DNA of 64,000 nt from Mycoplasma parvum str. Indiana (GCF_000477415.1 NC_022575.1:1-64000); one strand, 5' to 3'; counted from the stretch's first letter, positions 9,653-20,953 are shown. Notes: generated by a model from the letters alone, not told the origin. Numbers and translations: made by a program.

Positions 9653-10939
9653 ATGCCAGTGGGAATGAATTTCAGCTTCATTTCTTCAATCTCTCTAGAT
9701 GAAATGAAAAAGAAATATTCTCATAAATTATTAGAAATATTTAGTAATATACAAACACGAAAAGCTCAAGGAATTGAAATGACAGCTTGGATTCCTTGGG
9801 TTTACGAAGATCATTCAGATATTTTTGATCAAATTCAAAAAATAAAAAATGATTGAGTTGCCGATAAAGTTGAAACTGTTGTGGTGATAGGAACCGGAGG
9901 CTCCTATTTAGGAGCTAAGGCTTTACTTGATTTTGTATTACCTAAATTTCAACCGAGAGAATTGGAAATTTTCTTTCTTCCTTATTTTGCAAATAGATAT
10001 GTGGAAGAAACATTAAATTATTTGAAAAATAAGAAATTTGCAATAGTAATAATTTCTAAATCTGGCAGTACTTTAGAAAGTGCTGTTACTTTTAGAATTC
10101 TTAGAGAGATGTTATTTAATAGAGAAAGAGAAAATCACTCTAAATATATTATTGCAGTAACTGAAGCTGATAGTAAATTATTTAATTTATCTAAAAATCA
10201 TGGATATCATATTTTTGAGATTAAACATGGAATTGGCGGAAGATATGCAACTTTAACTCCTGTGGGTTTAGTTCCGGCTATATTAGCCGGAATTTCAGGA
10301 AATGAATTAATTAGAGGGGCAAGAGATTGCCATAAAGATTGTTATCATATGGAATTCTCTTTTAATCTTCCTTTTCAATATGCTGCATATAGAAATTATT
10401 TTTTTAATGAAAAGAAATTAGCTAATGAATGTTTTGTGTCTTATGAACCTCAATTGAATGGTATTCTTGAAAAGGCAAAACAATTATTTGCTGAATCAGA
10501 AGGTAAAGAAGAAAAAGGATTAATGCCAGTAATTCTAGATAATACTCTAGATTTACATTCTGTAGGACAATTACTGCAAGAAGGAAATGTTTCTTTTTTT
10601 GAAACAGTTATTTGAGTAAGAGATAAAGAAAGAGTTTTTCTAAGAGAAAGTGTATTTAAAAATGATGATCAATTAGATTGATTAAAAGGTATTAGTTTAT
10701 TAGAAATGAATCATGCAGCTATGAAGGGAACTGCTCAAGCTCATCAAGCGAGAATTAATAAAGTTAATACCTTAGTATTAAGTCTTCAAGATTGAACTCC
10801 TTATACTTTTGGATATTTCTATTTCTTTTTATGTTTAAGTGCAATGTTTTCAGCTTATTTATTTGAAGTAAATCCTTTTGATCAACCAGGTGTTGAAGGA
10901 TATAAGAGAAGAATGATTGAATTATTAAAAAGAGAATAA
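9653..10939 (+). CDS. pgi: Glucose-6-phosphate isomerase
   Basis: Interconverts glucose-6-P and fructose-6-P in glycolysis. The 428-residue product has VVVIGTGGSYLGAKALLDF, the serine phosphate-binding loop IISKSGSTLE, HGIGGRYATLTPVGL and the C-terminal catalytic MNHAAMKGTAQAHQARIN with the final FDQPGVEGYK block. ATG start 12 bp after proS. Sits near crr, consistent with a glucose-driven fermentative life. Confidence 0.95.
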
Positions 10940-10957
10940 AATTAATAAAATTACAAA

Positions 10958-12547
10958 ATTAAAAATTACTCTGATAGCTGCAGATCTCTCCGTAATTTTA
11001 AAAAGTTTGGACTTACACTATCCCTCTTATTCTTTAGCGCTTTAATAGCTAGTATCCCCCTCTGGGGGAAACGATATATAGGAATTTCCCTATTTATTTT
11101 AGCTTTAATAGGGAATTATTTATTAACAATATATGCAATTCTGAAATTATATAGTAATTTCAAAAAAAGTAATTTATTATTGCACTTTTATTTCATTGCT
11201 TTTTTATTACTCCCTTTTATTTTTCCATTCTTATATTTCTTAATGTGAATGGATAAATTAAGTGAAGAATTACTTTATAAATATAAAGAAAAAATGGAGA
11301 GAATTCAAAGTTTTGAGAAAAAGATATTATCTCCTACACTTTATACCACTTTATCACCTTATAATACAGATGAATTAGATAATGTTATTAGATACAATTA
11401 TGCTTCTTATCAAAGACCTTTAAGTAGGAATAATTCATTAAGTTTTGTTATTAAATCTTCCGAACACATTACTTGTATTATCAATATGATTAAACGAGCT
11501 AAGCGGTTTATTCATATTGAATACTATATCTTTTCAGAAGGATATATATTTAATTATTTAATACAACTATTTGCTCAAAAAATACAAGAAGGAGTTGCAA
11601 TTAAATTAATTGTTGATGGTTGAGGAAATTACAAAAAGATTTCTAAGAAAATGATTTTTAGATTAAAAAATTTGGGAATTCAATATAAAGTATTTAATCC
11701 ATTATTTAAAAGAAATGGTGATTTTTGATGAAATTTCAGAAATCATAATAAATTGTTTATTGTTGATAATGAATTTGCTTTATTTGGTAGTTGTAACATT
11801 TCAGATGAATATTTCAATATAACTGATAGATTTTTTCCAACCAGTGAATTATCTTTATTTTTGGAAGGAGAAATTGTTAATTCAATGAATTTATTATTTA
11901 CTTATCATTGAGAATTAATTAGAGAAAATAATAAAGAATTTGATGTTCTTTTAGATACTAATTATTATTTCCCGCAAGCCAAAAGAAAGTGTGGAAATGT
12001 TTCTATTCAATTAATTAATTCTTCCCCTTTAATGGAAAATCAACCTATAAAAACTAATATTCTTCAATTAATTTATTCAGCTAAAAAATCAATTAAGATT
12101 TCAACTCCTTATTTTTATCCCCCTCAAGATATTGTGAATGCTTTAAAAACAGCTAGTAAAGCTGGAATAAAAGTACAAATAATTCTACCTAAAGAGGCAG
12201 ATTTAAATGATAGAATTTTGAGAGTTCATAGAGAGATACTATCTAATTTTTTAGATAGTAATATAGAAATTTATGAATATTTTGGTTTTAATCATGAGAA
12301 ATTTACATTAATAGATGAAAATACTATTTATTTTGGAACTTATAACTGAGATTACAGATCTTTCTATTGAAATTTTGAAAGTGCTTTAGTGATTAAAAAT
12401 AAAGAGGCTGGATTAGTAACTAATAAATTATTTGAGGAAATTATGGTTAAAAGCCATAGATTAAGGGATGATGAATTAGTTTTGCCTAAGAGGCTTTTCC
12501 CTAATGTTTATATTGGAATAGCAAGATGATGTCAAGCTCTTTCATAA
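10958..12547 (+). CDS. cls: Cardiolipin synthase (phospholipase D family)
   Basis: Joins two phosphatidylglycerols into cardiolipin at the membrane. Two HKD motifs are readable: HNKLFIVDNEFALFGSCN and HEKFTLIDENTIYFGTYN. Upstream are two or three membrane helices (LTLSLLFFSALIASIPL; YIGISLFILALIGNYLLT; YFIAFLLLPFIFPFLYF). Those helices are in frame from stop 10946 to the first ATG at 11243, with no ATG/GTG before them (only a TTG in mid-helix), so the start is probably ATT 10958. ~529 residues, normal for the family. Confidence 0.85.
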
Positions 12548-12571
12548 AAATAATAATTTAAATTACATTTA

Positions 12572-13570
12572 ATGAATAATTCAGAAAGTCTTTATTTTGC
12601 TATAAATCTTGATGAATCTTTAAAGAAAACTTTAGAGGAAGAATTTAAACTTGAATTTTCTCCCTTAAAGTTATTTGAGTTTCCTGATGGAGAATATTTT
12701 TCCAAGCCTACAGTATCTGTTAGAGGAAAAAAAGTATTCATTTTTCATAGTCTTTCTTCTCCCGTGAATGACAATATTATGAAATTATTAATTACTGTAG
12801 ATGCTTGCAAAAGATCTTCTGCAAGTGAAATTACCTTAATAATTAATTATTTGTCTTATGCTAGACAAGATAGAAAGACTGAGGAAAGATCTCCTATAAC
12901 TTCTAAATTAATTGCTGATTTAATCAGCAATTCAGGGGCCACTAGAATAGTTACAGTAGATTTACATTCAGATCAAATAGAAGGTTTTTTTAATATTCCT
13001 ATAGATCATCTTTATACTACCCCTTTATTTGCGGAATATTTAATTAGTGAATATGGAGAAGATATAAAGAATTTCACTATAGTATCTCCTGATTTTGGAG
13101 CTACTAAAAAAGCAAGGATGTTATCTAATTTACTTTCTATACCTATAGTTATTATGGAAAAATTGAGAGATAAAGAGGGAAGTATTGAGGAACATAATAT
13201 TTATGGAAAGGTAAATTTCAAAAAATGTTTAATTTTAGATGATATTATAGGTACTGGTGGTACTGTTCTAAAAGCTTCTAGAACTTTAAAAAAGTTGGGA
13301 GCAGAAACTGTTTTAGTTTGTGCTACTCACGCTTTATTTAATGGAAATGCTTGAAAAGCTTTTGAAGAAGCTTTTGAAGAAGGAATAATAGAAAAAGTAA
13401 TAATTTCTGATAGCATTCCTGTACCAAAAACTTATAAATTCATTAATATAGTAAGTCTTGCTAGACTATTATTTAATGTCATGAAAATTTATGAAAAAGG
13501 TTGTGGCTCGGTTTCCAAGATTTATGAAGATTGAGCAATAAAAATAATTGAAAATAGAGCCAGAAAATAA
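12572..13570 (+). CDS. prs: Ribose-phosphate pyrophosphokinase
   Basis: Makes PRPP from ribose-5-P and ATP for nucleotide salvage. 332 residues; ISYARQDRK-type motif is INYLSYARQDRKTEERSPI, then IVTVDLHSDQIEGFF, VSPDFGATKKARML and the PRPP loop LILDDIIGTGGTVLKA. ATG start 24 bp after cls. All family motifs intact. Confidence 0.95.
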
Positions 13571-13584
13571 AAAAATCAAATTTT

Positions 13585-14802
13585 ATTAATTTTCTTTATG
13601 AAAGTGGAGTAATTTATAACTCTACCCCTTTATGTAATTTAGCTAATTTAATAGATTCCGGAAGTGGAATCTATTTAGGTTTTGATTTAACCGCCCCTTC
13701 TCTTCATTGAGGGCATTATCTTCTATTATTAGTGCTCAATAAAGCTTCTGAATTTGGCATTCAAACAGTACTAATTTTGGGAGATTTTACTACTAAAATA
13801 GGAGATGCTTCTTGAAGAAAAGAAGATAGAAATATATTAGGAGAAAAAGAAATTAAAGATAATTTGTCGGGAATTAAAGAACAATTACAAAAGCTTTGCC
13901 CTAATTCAGAAATTGTTCTAAATTCTTCTTTTTATGAAGAATTTTCTATAGAAACAATTTCTGAATTACTTAAGCACTTCAAATTATCTACTCTATTATC
14001 CAAAGATTTTTTAAGTTGTAGACTATCACAAGATAGTCTAACATTAAGAGATGTTTTTTATCCAGTATTGCAATCTTATGATTTTTATAACTTAGTAAAA
14101 AATAAGAATATTGCCATTCAAATGGGAGGGCAAGACCAATGAGGCAATATTACTACAGGTATTGAATTTATTAAAAAGAAAGAATCTAATTTATTGGTAG
14201 GGGGTTTTACTATTCCTCTATTAACTGACTCTAATGGAGTTAAATTTGGAAAGAGTGGCAAAAATACACTCTTTTTAAATGAAAAATTAACTTCACCTTA
14301 TAAGGTATATCAATATTTTTGAAATTTATCTGATGATAAATTAAAAGAATTATCCATTTTTTTATTCAATAGTGAATTGAATGTGGGAGAAAAAATAAAT
14401 CAAAAAGAGAAAGAAAAGATAATTGAAAATTTATTTTGTGGGGTTTATTCTAAGGAGAAATTTCAAGTAATTAAAAAAATCTCTTCTTTTTTATTTTCTA
14501 AAGAAGAGATAAAAAATAATAGTTTTACTGAGACTGATTACAAAGAATTATTCAAAATTTTACCTTCTTATCAGTCAAAAGAATTAAATAATATTTCTAA
14601 TATATTAATTAATTTAGGCTTTTCTTCCTCTCATAGTGAGTCTAAAAGATTAATAGAAAAAGAGAGATGTGTTTCTTGTTTTTCTTATTATTTTCAAAAT
14701 CATAAAGAAATGTTAAAACCAGAATTATCCAATTCTTCTTATTTTTTAATTAAGAAAGGTGAAAAAGAATTTGGTATTTTTCACCTTTCTAATAAAAATT
14801 AA
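13585..14802 (+). CDS. tyrS: Tyrosyl-tRNA synthetase
   Basis: Class I synthetase charging tRNA-Tyr. IYLGFDLTAPSLHWGHYL holds the HIGH-type motif (HWGH), MGGQDQWGNITTG is the tyrosine-binding block, VKFGKSGKNTLFLNE is the KMSKS loop (KFGKS), and an S4 domain ends the protein (NILINLGFSSSHSESKRLI). 405 residues. There is no ATG/GTG/TTG before the conserved N terminus; ATT 13585 (then NFLYESGV, cf. M-N-L-L/F in homologues) is the probable start, 14 bp after prs. Confidence 0.92.
14755..14788 (+). terminator. Hairpin at the 3' end of tyrS
   Basis: A perfect 12-bp inverted repeat (AAAGGTGAAAAA / TTTTTCACCTTT) with a 10-nt loop lies within the last codons of tyrS. No clean T-run follows, so termination strength is doubtful. 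Confidence 0.35.
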
Positions 14803-14810
14803 GTAATAAT

Positions 14811-16184
14811 ATGCTACTAGCCAATATAATTCAAAAAATCTTAACTAGAAAAATTAAGCATAATTTTTTGGCTAAAAGAATTACTGAAAAAGATATAGAT
14901 CTTATTTTTGAGGATTTAAAAGAAGAATTTATTAAATCTGATGTTAATTTAAAGGTGGCTACTCAATTCTTTCAAGAATTGAAGGATGTTTTAATGGAAG
15001 AAAAGAAGATTTTTTTAGGAAAAGAAGAAGTTCAAAAAGAGCTCTATTTAAGAATTAGGGATAAATTAATTGAATCATTAGGGGAGAAATCAGAAGTTTT
15101 AAAAATAAAAAGAAAAGGGACTAACAAATATTTATTAGTTGGTGTAAATGGAGTAGGTAAAACTACTACAGTAGGAAAATTAGCTTATTATTTACAGAAA
15201 AAAGAGAAGCTTGAAAATATTGAAGTAGTTAGTTTAGATTACAATAGAGCAGCTGCATTTGAGCAGCTTCAACAATTAGTTACTCCTTGAAATATTCCAT
15301 CTTCTTTTATTCCAGAATTAACTTCTACTGAAGAAGTTAATAAATTTAAGGAATTTTTAAGTTCAAAGACTTCTCAAGCTATTCTTTTTGATAGCGGGGG
15401 TATTCTGCCAAGTTCCCCTGAGAGCTTAGATTATTTAAAAAAGTTATCAAATTTAATAGAGCCTACAGAAACAATTATTGTTATAGATGCCCTATCAGGA
15501 CAAGAATCATTGGATATAGTAAATATTTTTTATAATACTATCCATATAGATAGTATTATTGTTACTAAATCAGATTCATTATCTCCATTAGGGGCAGCTT
15601 TATCTTCTCATTATTTTTTAAAACTTCCTATTAAATTTTTGGGTGAAGGGGAACATATACAAGATTTAATACCTTTTTATCCAGATAGAATTGTTTCTAG
15701 AGTTATAGGAGAAGGAGATTTAGTCAGTTTAGCTGACAAAATTGTTGATAAAGGTGTTAATACTGGAAGTGCAGAAGATATGTTTTTCAAATTTTTGCAA
15801 GGTAAATTTGATTTAGAAGATTTAATTAAACAATTTAAAGAAATTAAAAAGATAGGTTCTTTTAGCGGAGTGCTTAAAATGTTTCCTAAATTAGGAAAAT
15901 TATCTTCTATAACTTCGACTAATTTAGAGGGATTAGAAAATGAATTTATAGCTTGGGAATATTTAGTTCAATCAATGACTGATTATGAAAAAAAAAATCC
16001 TAAAGTCTTTAAAACAGAAAGTAGTAGAAGAGTTAGAGTTATTAAAGGTTCTGGTAGAAAACCAGAAGAATTAAATCAATTATTAGCTAAATGAGCTGCA
16101 AGTAAGAAAAAATCTGAAGAAATGAGTAAAAAATTAGCTGGAAATCAAATGGATTGAAATCATCTTTTTTCATTCATGAAATAA
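14811..16184 (+). CDS. ffh: Signal recognition particle GTPase Ffh (SRP54)
   Basis: Ffh with 4.5S RNA targets membrane proteins to FtsY. 457 residues: N-domain helices, G1 GVNGVGKTTTVGKL (about 110-123), LDYNRAAAFEQLQQL in place of DTFRAAA, G4 TKSD, then an M-domain with RRVRVIKGSGRKPEELNQLL, the RNA-binding helix-turn-helix. The G3 motif, normally DTAGR, reads DSGGI (residues near 197), losing the arginine. FtsY is present at 46183. ATG start, 8 bp after tyrS. Confidence 0.92.
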
Positions 16185-16208
16185 TAATTAACTAGTTATT
16201 ATAAAAAA

Positions 16209-16214
16209 TATAAT
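16209..16214 (+). promoter_or_regulatory. Candidate -10 box for tRNA-Arg(UCU)
   Basis: A consensus TATAAT lies 19 bp upstream of the mature tRNA 5' end, in the gap after ffh. No convincing -35 hexamer is visible. Confidence 0.4.
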
Positions 16215-16233
16215 AATCTCAGGGGTTAGAAGT

Positions 16234-16311
16234 GTAGCAATAGCTCAATTGGGATAGAGCACAAACCTTCTAAGTTTGCGGCTGTAGGTTCGAGTCCTTC
16301 TTGCTACGCCA
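16234..16311 (+). tRNA. tRNA-Arg(UCU)
   Basis: Acceptor GTAGCAA/TTGCTAC, anticodon stem CAAAC/GTTTG, loop CTTCTAA with anticodon TCT, encoded CCA. Reads AGA/AGG, the dominant Arg codons in this AT-rich genome. Confidence 0.93.
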
Positions 16312-16331
16312 TTTTTATTAATTAATTCAAA

Positions 16332-16757
16332 ATGTCTAAGTACGAAATAATGTTTTTAATAGATGCTGAATATGATGAAGAAGGAGCTAATAAAGTTGTT
16401 TCTCCTTTATTAGCTCTCTTCGAAAAAGAAAGTGACTATAAATTAATTATTAATTGAGCTGTTAAATTAGCTTATCCAATTAAAAAAAGAAAGAATGCTC
16501 ATAGATATTTAATTAATTTTGAAACAAATGATATTTCAAAAATAGAGGAATTCAAAAGATTATTTTCTTTAAATCATCAATTTTTAAGATATTTAGTTAT
16601 TAATTTAGAAAAAACTTATGGATATAAAAATAGTATTAATCCTAAAAAAATTGCTAAAGCGCAGAGAAAAGCGCAAAAATATGAAGAATTCAGAAGTAAA
16701 AGACAAAGTAGAAATTATGATAGAGCTCCACAGAAAAATTATTCACAAACAATATAA
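16332..16757 (+). CDS. rpsF: 30S ribosomal protein S6
   Basis: 141 residues; N-terminal MSKYEIMFLIDAEYDEEG and the WAVKLAYPIKKRKNAHRYLINFE block are typical S6, followed by a basic tail (KAQRKAQKYEEFRSKRQS). First gene of the conserved rpsF-ssb-rpsR trio; 20 bp after tRNA-Arg. Confidence 0.92.
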
Positions 16758-16765
16758 ATTAGAAC

Positions 16766-17260
16766 TTGTTACCTAGAGGTTATTTAATAGGAAATTTTAC
16801 TTCCGATCCAGTTCCAGGAATTACTAATTCTTCTTTAGATTACTCTAGATTTTCTGTTGCTTGTAGTGAAAATTATACTAGAATTAATCAAAGTGCAAAA
16901 ACTCATTTTTTTCAATGTATAGCTTGGGGGAAAAGAGCACAATATATTTCCACTTATTTAAAGAAGGGAGATAGTGTTTTTATAGAATTTACTCTTTACA
17001 CTAATAACTACACTAATATGGAAGGTAGAGTAGTTAAAAGAATAGATTTACAAGTGGAGAAAATAGAAATGTTATATCAAAAATTACATAGAAATTTTGA
17101 TTCTGGTACTATCTCTACTGATAGTAATTTAGAAGATAAAGATTTATTGCATAATCAAAGTAAACAAATTATTACTAGTGCAGAAACTTGCAAATCTAAT
17201 GAAGAAATAGAATTAGATTTAAGTGAAATTTATAAATCTAGTGAATCTTCTTCTACATAA
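16766..17260 (+). CDS. ssb: Single-stranded DNA-binding protein
   Basis: Coats ssDNA in replication and repair. 164 residues: OB-fold pattern YLIGNFTSDPVPG, FSVACSENY, FFQCIAWGKRAQYISTYLKKGD and VEKIEMLYQK, then an acidic, Ser-rich tail. The tail lacks the usual DIPF end. TTG start at 16766 because TAG lies two codons upstream in frame. Between rpsF and rpsR as in most bacteria. Confidence 0.9.
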   Translation: MLPRGYLIGNFTSDPVPGITNSSLDYSRFSVACSENYTRINQSAKTHFFQCIAWGKRAQYISTYLKKGDSVFIEFTLYTNNYTNMEGRVVKRIDLQVEKIEMLYQKLHRNFDSGTISTDSNLEDKDLLHNQSKQIITSAETCKSNEEIELDLSEIYKSSESSST

Positions 17261-17277
17261 CATTAAAAATATCTAAT

Positions 17278-17637
17278 TTGAAAGTAGAAGAGAAAGATAA
17301 AACGATAATAGAAGAAAATAATTCTACTCCTATTAATAATCAAGATAATAAACAGGAAGAACAAGTTCAACTTTCTTCTGAAAATAAAACAAACTATTTT
17401 ACTAGAAATCCAAGATTAAGAAGAAATAAAAAATTTAAAAAAGTTTGTTGACTTTGTAGAAGGGGTATTTTAACAGTTGACTATAAAGATACAGAATTTT
17501 TAAAAAATTATTTAAAGAGATATAACAAAATATTGATTCATAAAATTTCAGGTAATTGCCTTAAACATCAACATCAATTATCTCAAGCAATTAAAAGAGC
17601 TAGATATATATCTCTTTTGCCTTTTGTTCCTGAATAA
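17278..17637 (+). CDS. rpsR: 30S ribosomal protein S18 with long N-terminal extension
   Basis: The core (KKVCWLCRRGILTVDYKDTEFLKNYL ... HQHQLSQAIKRARYISLLPF) is standard S18, binding next to S6. From TTG 17278 the protein is 119 residues; ~45 of these are a hydrophilic N-terminal extension (EENNSTPINNQDNKQEEQ) not usual in the ~75-residue family. The start could be further in, but no ATG is available before the core. Confidence 0.88.
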
Positions 17638-17690
17638 TTTTTTAAATAAATTATTAATTAATTTTTTTTAATTAAGTTTTTTCCTCCTCA

Positions 17691-19115
17691 ATGTGAGGGG
17701 AGAAAACTAGAAAAGTTTTAAGTGGAATTGAGATAGAAAAAGCTGAAAAAGCTATTCTTTCCTCTTATATATATAACTATTTGGAAGTTATTAATTTTTC
17801 TGAATTAGAGAATATTCCTCTTGATTTCTTTGAAAAAGAAGAATCAAGAGCAATTTTTAAAGTGCTTTTAGATATGGAAGTTCAAAGTAGAGGTTATGAC
17901 CCTATCTTAATTTATGAAACATTAAAAAAACATAATAATCAAGATATTGAGCTTCTAAATAAGTGTTCTACTTATTTAGAAACATTACCTAGAGAGGCTC
18001 AATATATTAATTTCAGAAAATATTTATCAATATTACGAAATAATTGAGTTAAAAAAGAATTAAATAATTTATCTCAAGAAATACAAAAAACCGAATTAAA
18101 TCAAAATAATATTGATAAAGCAGTACAAGATTGACATGATTTATTTATCAATATTACTACTAAAAATAGCAAATTAAATTATTTATTATCTTCAGAAGTC
18201 TTACAATCTTATGAAGAATTAATAAAAAGAAATCAAAATGATAAAAACAGTTCTTATTTAAGAACTGGTTTTCCCACTTTGGATTCGAAAATCAAAGGTT
18301 TTAAGCCGGGACAATTTGTGGTGATAGCTTCAAGGCCTGGAGTGGGAAAAACTACTTTTGCTATAAATTTAATAGAAAATAATTTATCAAGAATATTGTT
18401 TTCTAAAGAAAGTGATAAAAATTGCGCTATAGGCATTTTTTCTTTAGAAATGACTAATGAAGCTCTTATGGAAAAATTAATTTCTTTAGATTCTAAGACT
18501 GAATTTTCCATTCTTAGTAGAATAATGGAAGGTAAATCTATATCAACGCAAGATTTAGAAGTTATTAATTCTACTAAGCAAAAACTTTCTAAAACTAATT
18601 TATTATTTTGTGATGATGTAAATATTACTTTAAATAAGATAATTGCAACAATTAAATTTTGAAGTCGTAAATATGAACTTAAATTAGTAGTAATTGATTA
18701 TCTTCAATTAATCAATTTGCCTTTAGATAAAGAATTAAATAATATTAGTACTCATCAACGAATAAGTATTATCTCTAGACAATTAAAAATATTGTCTATA
18801 GAACTAGATATATGCATTCTTTCCCTTTCTCAATTGAATAGAAAATTAGAAGAGAGAAAGGGAAATGAAAAAATACCTATGTTATCTGATTTAAGAGATT
18901 CAGGCTCTATAGAACAAGATGCTGATATAGTTATTTTTCTATATCCTGCAATTAAACAGGTTAATGAAGAAGAAGATTTTGAAGAGGATAGCAATGAAAG
19001 AAATAATTCTTTAGAACAAATTGTTCTAAAGATAGGAAAAAATCGACATGGACCTGTCGGTAGCATTCGATTTAAACTAGAGAAAACTCTGGGTAGATTC
19101 TCTTTAAATCGTTAG
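17691..19115 (+). CDS. dnaB: Replicative DNA helicase DnaB
   Basis: Hexameric helicase of the fork. 474 residues: N-terminal domain helices, LRTGFPTLDSKIKGFKPGQF, Walker A ASRPGVGKTTFAINL (about 207-220), IGIFSLEMTNEALMEKLIS, Walker B LVVIDYLQLI, LSQLNRKLEERK and SDLRDSGSIEQDADIVIFL. ATG-TGG start at 17691 is preceded by a 53-bp AT-rich gap. Follows the rpsF-ssb-rpsR trio. Confidence 0.95.
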
Positions 19116-19138
19116 ATATTATATTTCTTCTAGTAAAT

Positions 19139-19226
19139 TGGTGCGTTTAGAGGGGATCGAACCCACACATCTTATTAAGATACTAGCTCCTAAGGCTAGC
19201 GCGTCTGCCAGTTCCGCCATAAACGC
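19139..19226 (-). tRNA. tRNA-Leu(UAG)
   Basis: Minus strand acceptor GCGTTTA/TAAACGC, anticodon stem CTAGC/GCTAG, loop CTTAGGA (TAG), a long variable arm and encoded CCA, all class II features of tRNA-Leu. Confidence 0.93.
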
Positions 19227-19239
19227 ACTGCTTTCAATT

Positions 19240-19265
19240 GTATTCGGCAAACTGGTGCCGAATAC
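19240..19265 (-). repeat. Perfect inverted repeat overlapping the tRNA-Thr 3' end
   Basis: GTATTCGGCA (19240-19249) and TGCCGAATAC (19256-19265) are exact complements separated by six bases. The second arm is the 3' strand of the tRNA-Thr acceptor stem and discriminator; the first lies in the trailer. In the precursor the trailer could displace the 5' acceptor strand. Confidence 0.7.
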
Positions 19266-19327
19266 AGGATTCTAACCCGTCTCATTCGATTACAAGTCGA
19301 ACGCTTTTACTACTAAGCTAATCCGGC
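19253..19327 (-). tRNA. tRNA-Thr(UGU)
   Basis: Acceptor GCCGGAT/ATTCGGC, anticodon stem TTCGA/TCGAA, loop CTTGTAA (TGT), encoded CCA. Its 3' acceptor strand is part of a perfect inverted repeat with the downstream spacer (see 19240-19265). Confidence 0.93.
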
Positions 19328-19329
19328 AA

Positions 19330-19404
19330 TGGTGGAATGTAAGGGATTTGAACCCCTGACCTACTGCTTGTAAGGCAGTTGCTCTCCCGCTGAGCTAACA
19401 TTCC
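19330..19404 (-). tRNA. tRNA-Val(UAC)
   Basis: Acceptor GGAATGT/ACATTCC, anticodon stem ACTGC/GCAGT, loop CTTACAA (TAC), encoded CCA; 2 bp from the tRNA-Thr gene. Confidence 0.93.
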
Positions 19405-19408
19405 AATT

Positions 19409-19484
19409 TGGCGATCTGTATGGGATTCAAACCCATGCATGCATGCGTGAAAGGCATGTGTGTTAATCACTTCACCAACAGACC
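19409..19484 (-). tRNA. tRNA-Glu(UUC)
   Basis: Acceptor GGTCTGT/ACAGATC with one G-U pair, anticodon stem CATGC/GCATG, loop CTTTCAC (TTC), encoded CCA. Confidence 0.92.
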
Positions 19485-19492
19485 TTTAAAAT

Positions 19493-19567
19493 TGGCGGCC
19501 ACAGCAGGGATCGAACCTGCGACCAAACGGTTAACAGCCGTTTGCTCTACCACTGAGCTATATGGCC
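19493..19567 (-). tRNA. tRNA-Asn(GUU)
   Basis: Acceptor GGCCATA/TGTGGCC region, anticodon stem AACGG/CCGTT, loop CTGTTAA (GTT), encoded CCA. First gene of the minus-strand five-tRNA cluster Asn-Glu-Val-Thr-Leu. Confidence 0.92.
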
Positions 19568-19718
19568 ATATTTAAAAATAAATTAAAGATTTAATCTCTA
19601 AACATTGATTTTTAAAAGATAGTTTAGAGAATCTCTAAATCTTTTAAATTTTAGATTTTAAAGTAGGTAAACAATAAGTTAGTAATTCATATTAATTTAA
19701 TAAACTTCTAATTTTTTA

Positions 19719-20945
19719 ATGTCAACTTTTAATACTTCTTATAACAATCAAGAAGCAAAGTTAGATTCTATTGATACTAAACAATTAACTTTCAAAGTTA
19801 CTGGAGGGTTATCTTTTCAGTATTTTTGAACTTTAAAAGACAAAAAGAAAAAAATAATGCTCATTTTACTTCTTTCTTTCTTTTCAGGTACTCTTAACTT
19901 CTTTTTTGTAGAAAAAATAGGTCTTTATAGCCCCGGAATGTTTTCTATCTGACAATCTATAGCTAGATTGTCAAAAAGTCAGATGGGAAATGGTAGTAAA
20001 GCAGTAGATATAGTATATTTACTACTCTTTTGAGTAGTAAATAGTATTATGAATATAGCTTTAGCTATATGTACTTTTAAAGGGATAGGCAAAGAGATGA
20101 CTAAATATAGTGTTATCTTCATTGTTGGGGCTACCATTACTGGTCTAATATGAAGCAATTTAGAAGAAACTTTAAATCTAAAAGATTTTTATCTCTTTTC
20201 CGATCCTTTCAAGAATATTAAAACTTGTCAGCAGAATGGTAGTTATGCAGAAGATAGCATTAATAGTAAATTTCTCATTTGAGAAACTATTAGACCTACA
20301 TACAATAATAGTGTCGCAAAGAAAGCGACAAATAATGGCGTAATTCTATTATTCCTATATTCTATAGTCTATGCAGCTTTAAATTCTTTATTAGCTTCCC
20401 TCCTATATGCTTTAGGAGCATGTGGGGGAGGAATTGATTGAATTATTTTTTACTTATTTAAGACGAAGTCTTACTTCGCAAATAAATTAATTATGTATAC
20501 TGGATTATTTTTTTCATTTATGTCATATACTTTAGGAAGTTATTTACCATGAGCTCTAAAGTGAGATAATAGCAAACATGGAGGAGTTGGTAGCTCTTAT
20601 GTATATAACTTCTTTTCTCCTCTATTTTTTGCTATCCTTGCAGCTAACTTTGTAAAGAAATTTATTTTTAGTGTTTTTTATCCAAGATTTAATTTCATTA
20701 ATGTAAAAATCTTTACTACTATGTGGTTAGAAATAAGAAATGAATTAATTAATAGAAAATTTCCACATAGCTTTACTATAATACCTTCTTATGGTAGTTA
20801 TAGTTTAAGATCACAAACTCAATTAGAGTTTGTGTGCTTACTTATTGAATTACAGGAGTTAGTTAAAATAGTTAGGAAAATAGATAAGAATTGTTTTATT
20901 TGTTCAGTACCTATTAAATCTTTAAATGCCAGAATTGGCATTTAA
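19719..20945 (+). CDS. YitT-family (DUF161/DUF2179-like) integral membrane protein
   Basis: 408 residues. Membrane helices around MLILLLSFFSGTLNFFFV, VYLLLFWVVNSIMNIALAI, YSVIFIVGATITGLIW, VILLFLYSIVYAALNSLLAS and a late FFAILAANF. The segment KIGLYSPGMFSIWQSIAR resembles the ..KLG.YSPG.GG..Q...R signature of YitT-like proteins, with a soluble C-terminal domain (EIRNELINRKFPHSFTIIPS). Function unknown in the family. The gene is exceptionally rich in perfect inverted repeats (19950-19973, 20017-20042, 20053-20070, 20812-20834, 20921-20946). Confidence 0.65.
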
Positions 20946-20946
20946 A
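20921..20946. terminator. Hairpin at the end of the YitT-like gene
   Basis: TTTAAATGCCA / TGGCATTTAAA is an 11-bp perfect stem with loop GAAT spanning the stop codon; flanking T and A runs could let it terminate in either direction. Confidence 0.4.
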
Positions 20947-20953
20947 AAAGATT

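Noticed and set aside
16201-19567. CRISPR-like or IS-like structure around the tRNA genes
   Set aside because: No direct repeats with spacers, no transposase and no terminal repeats were seen; repeated text is tRNA T-loop sequence.
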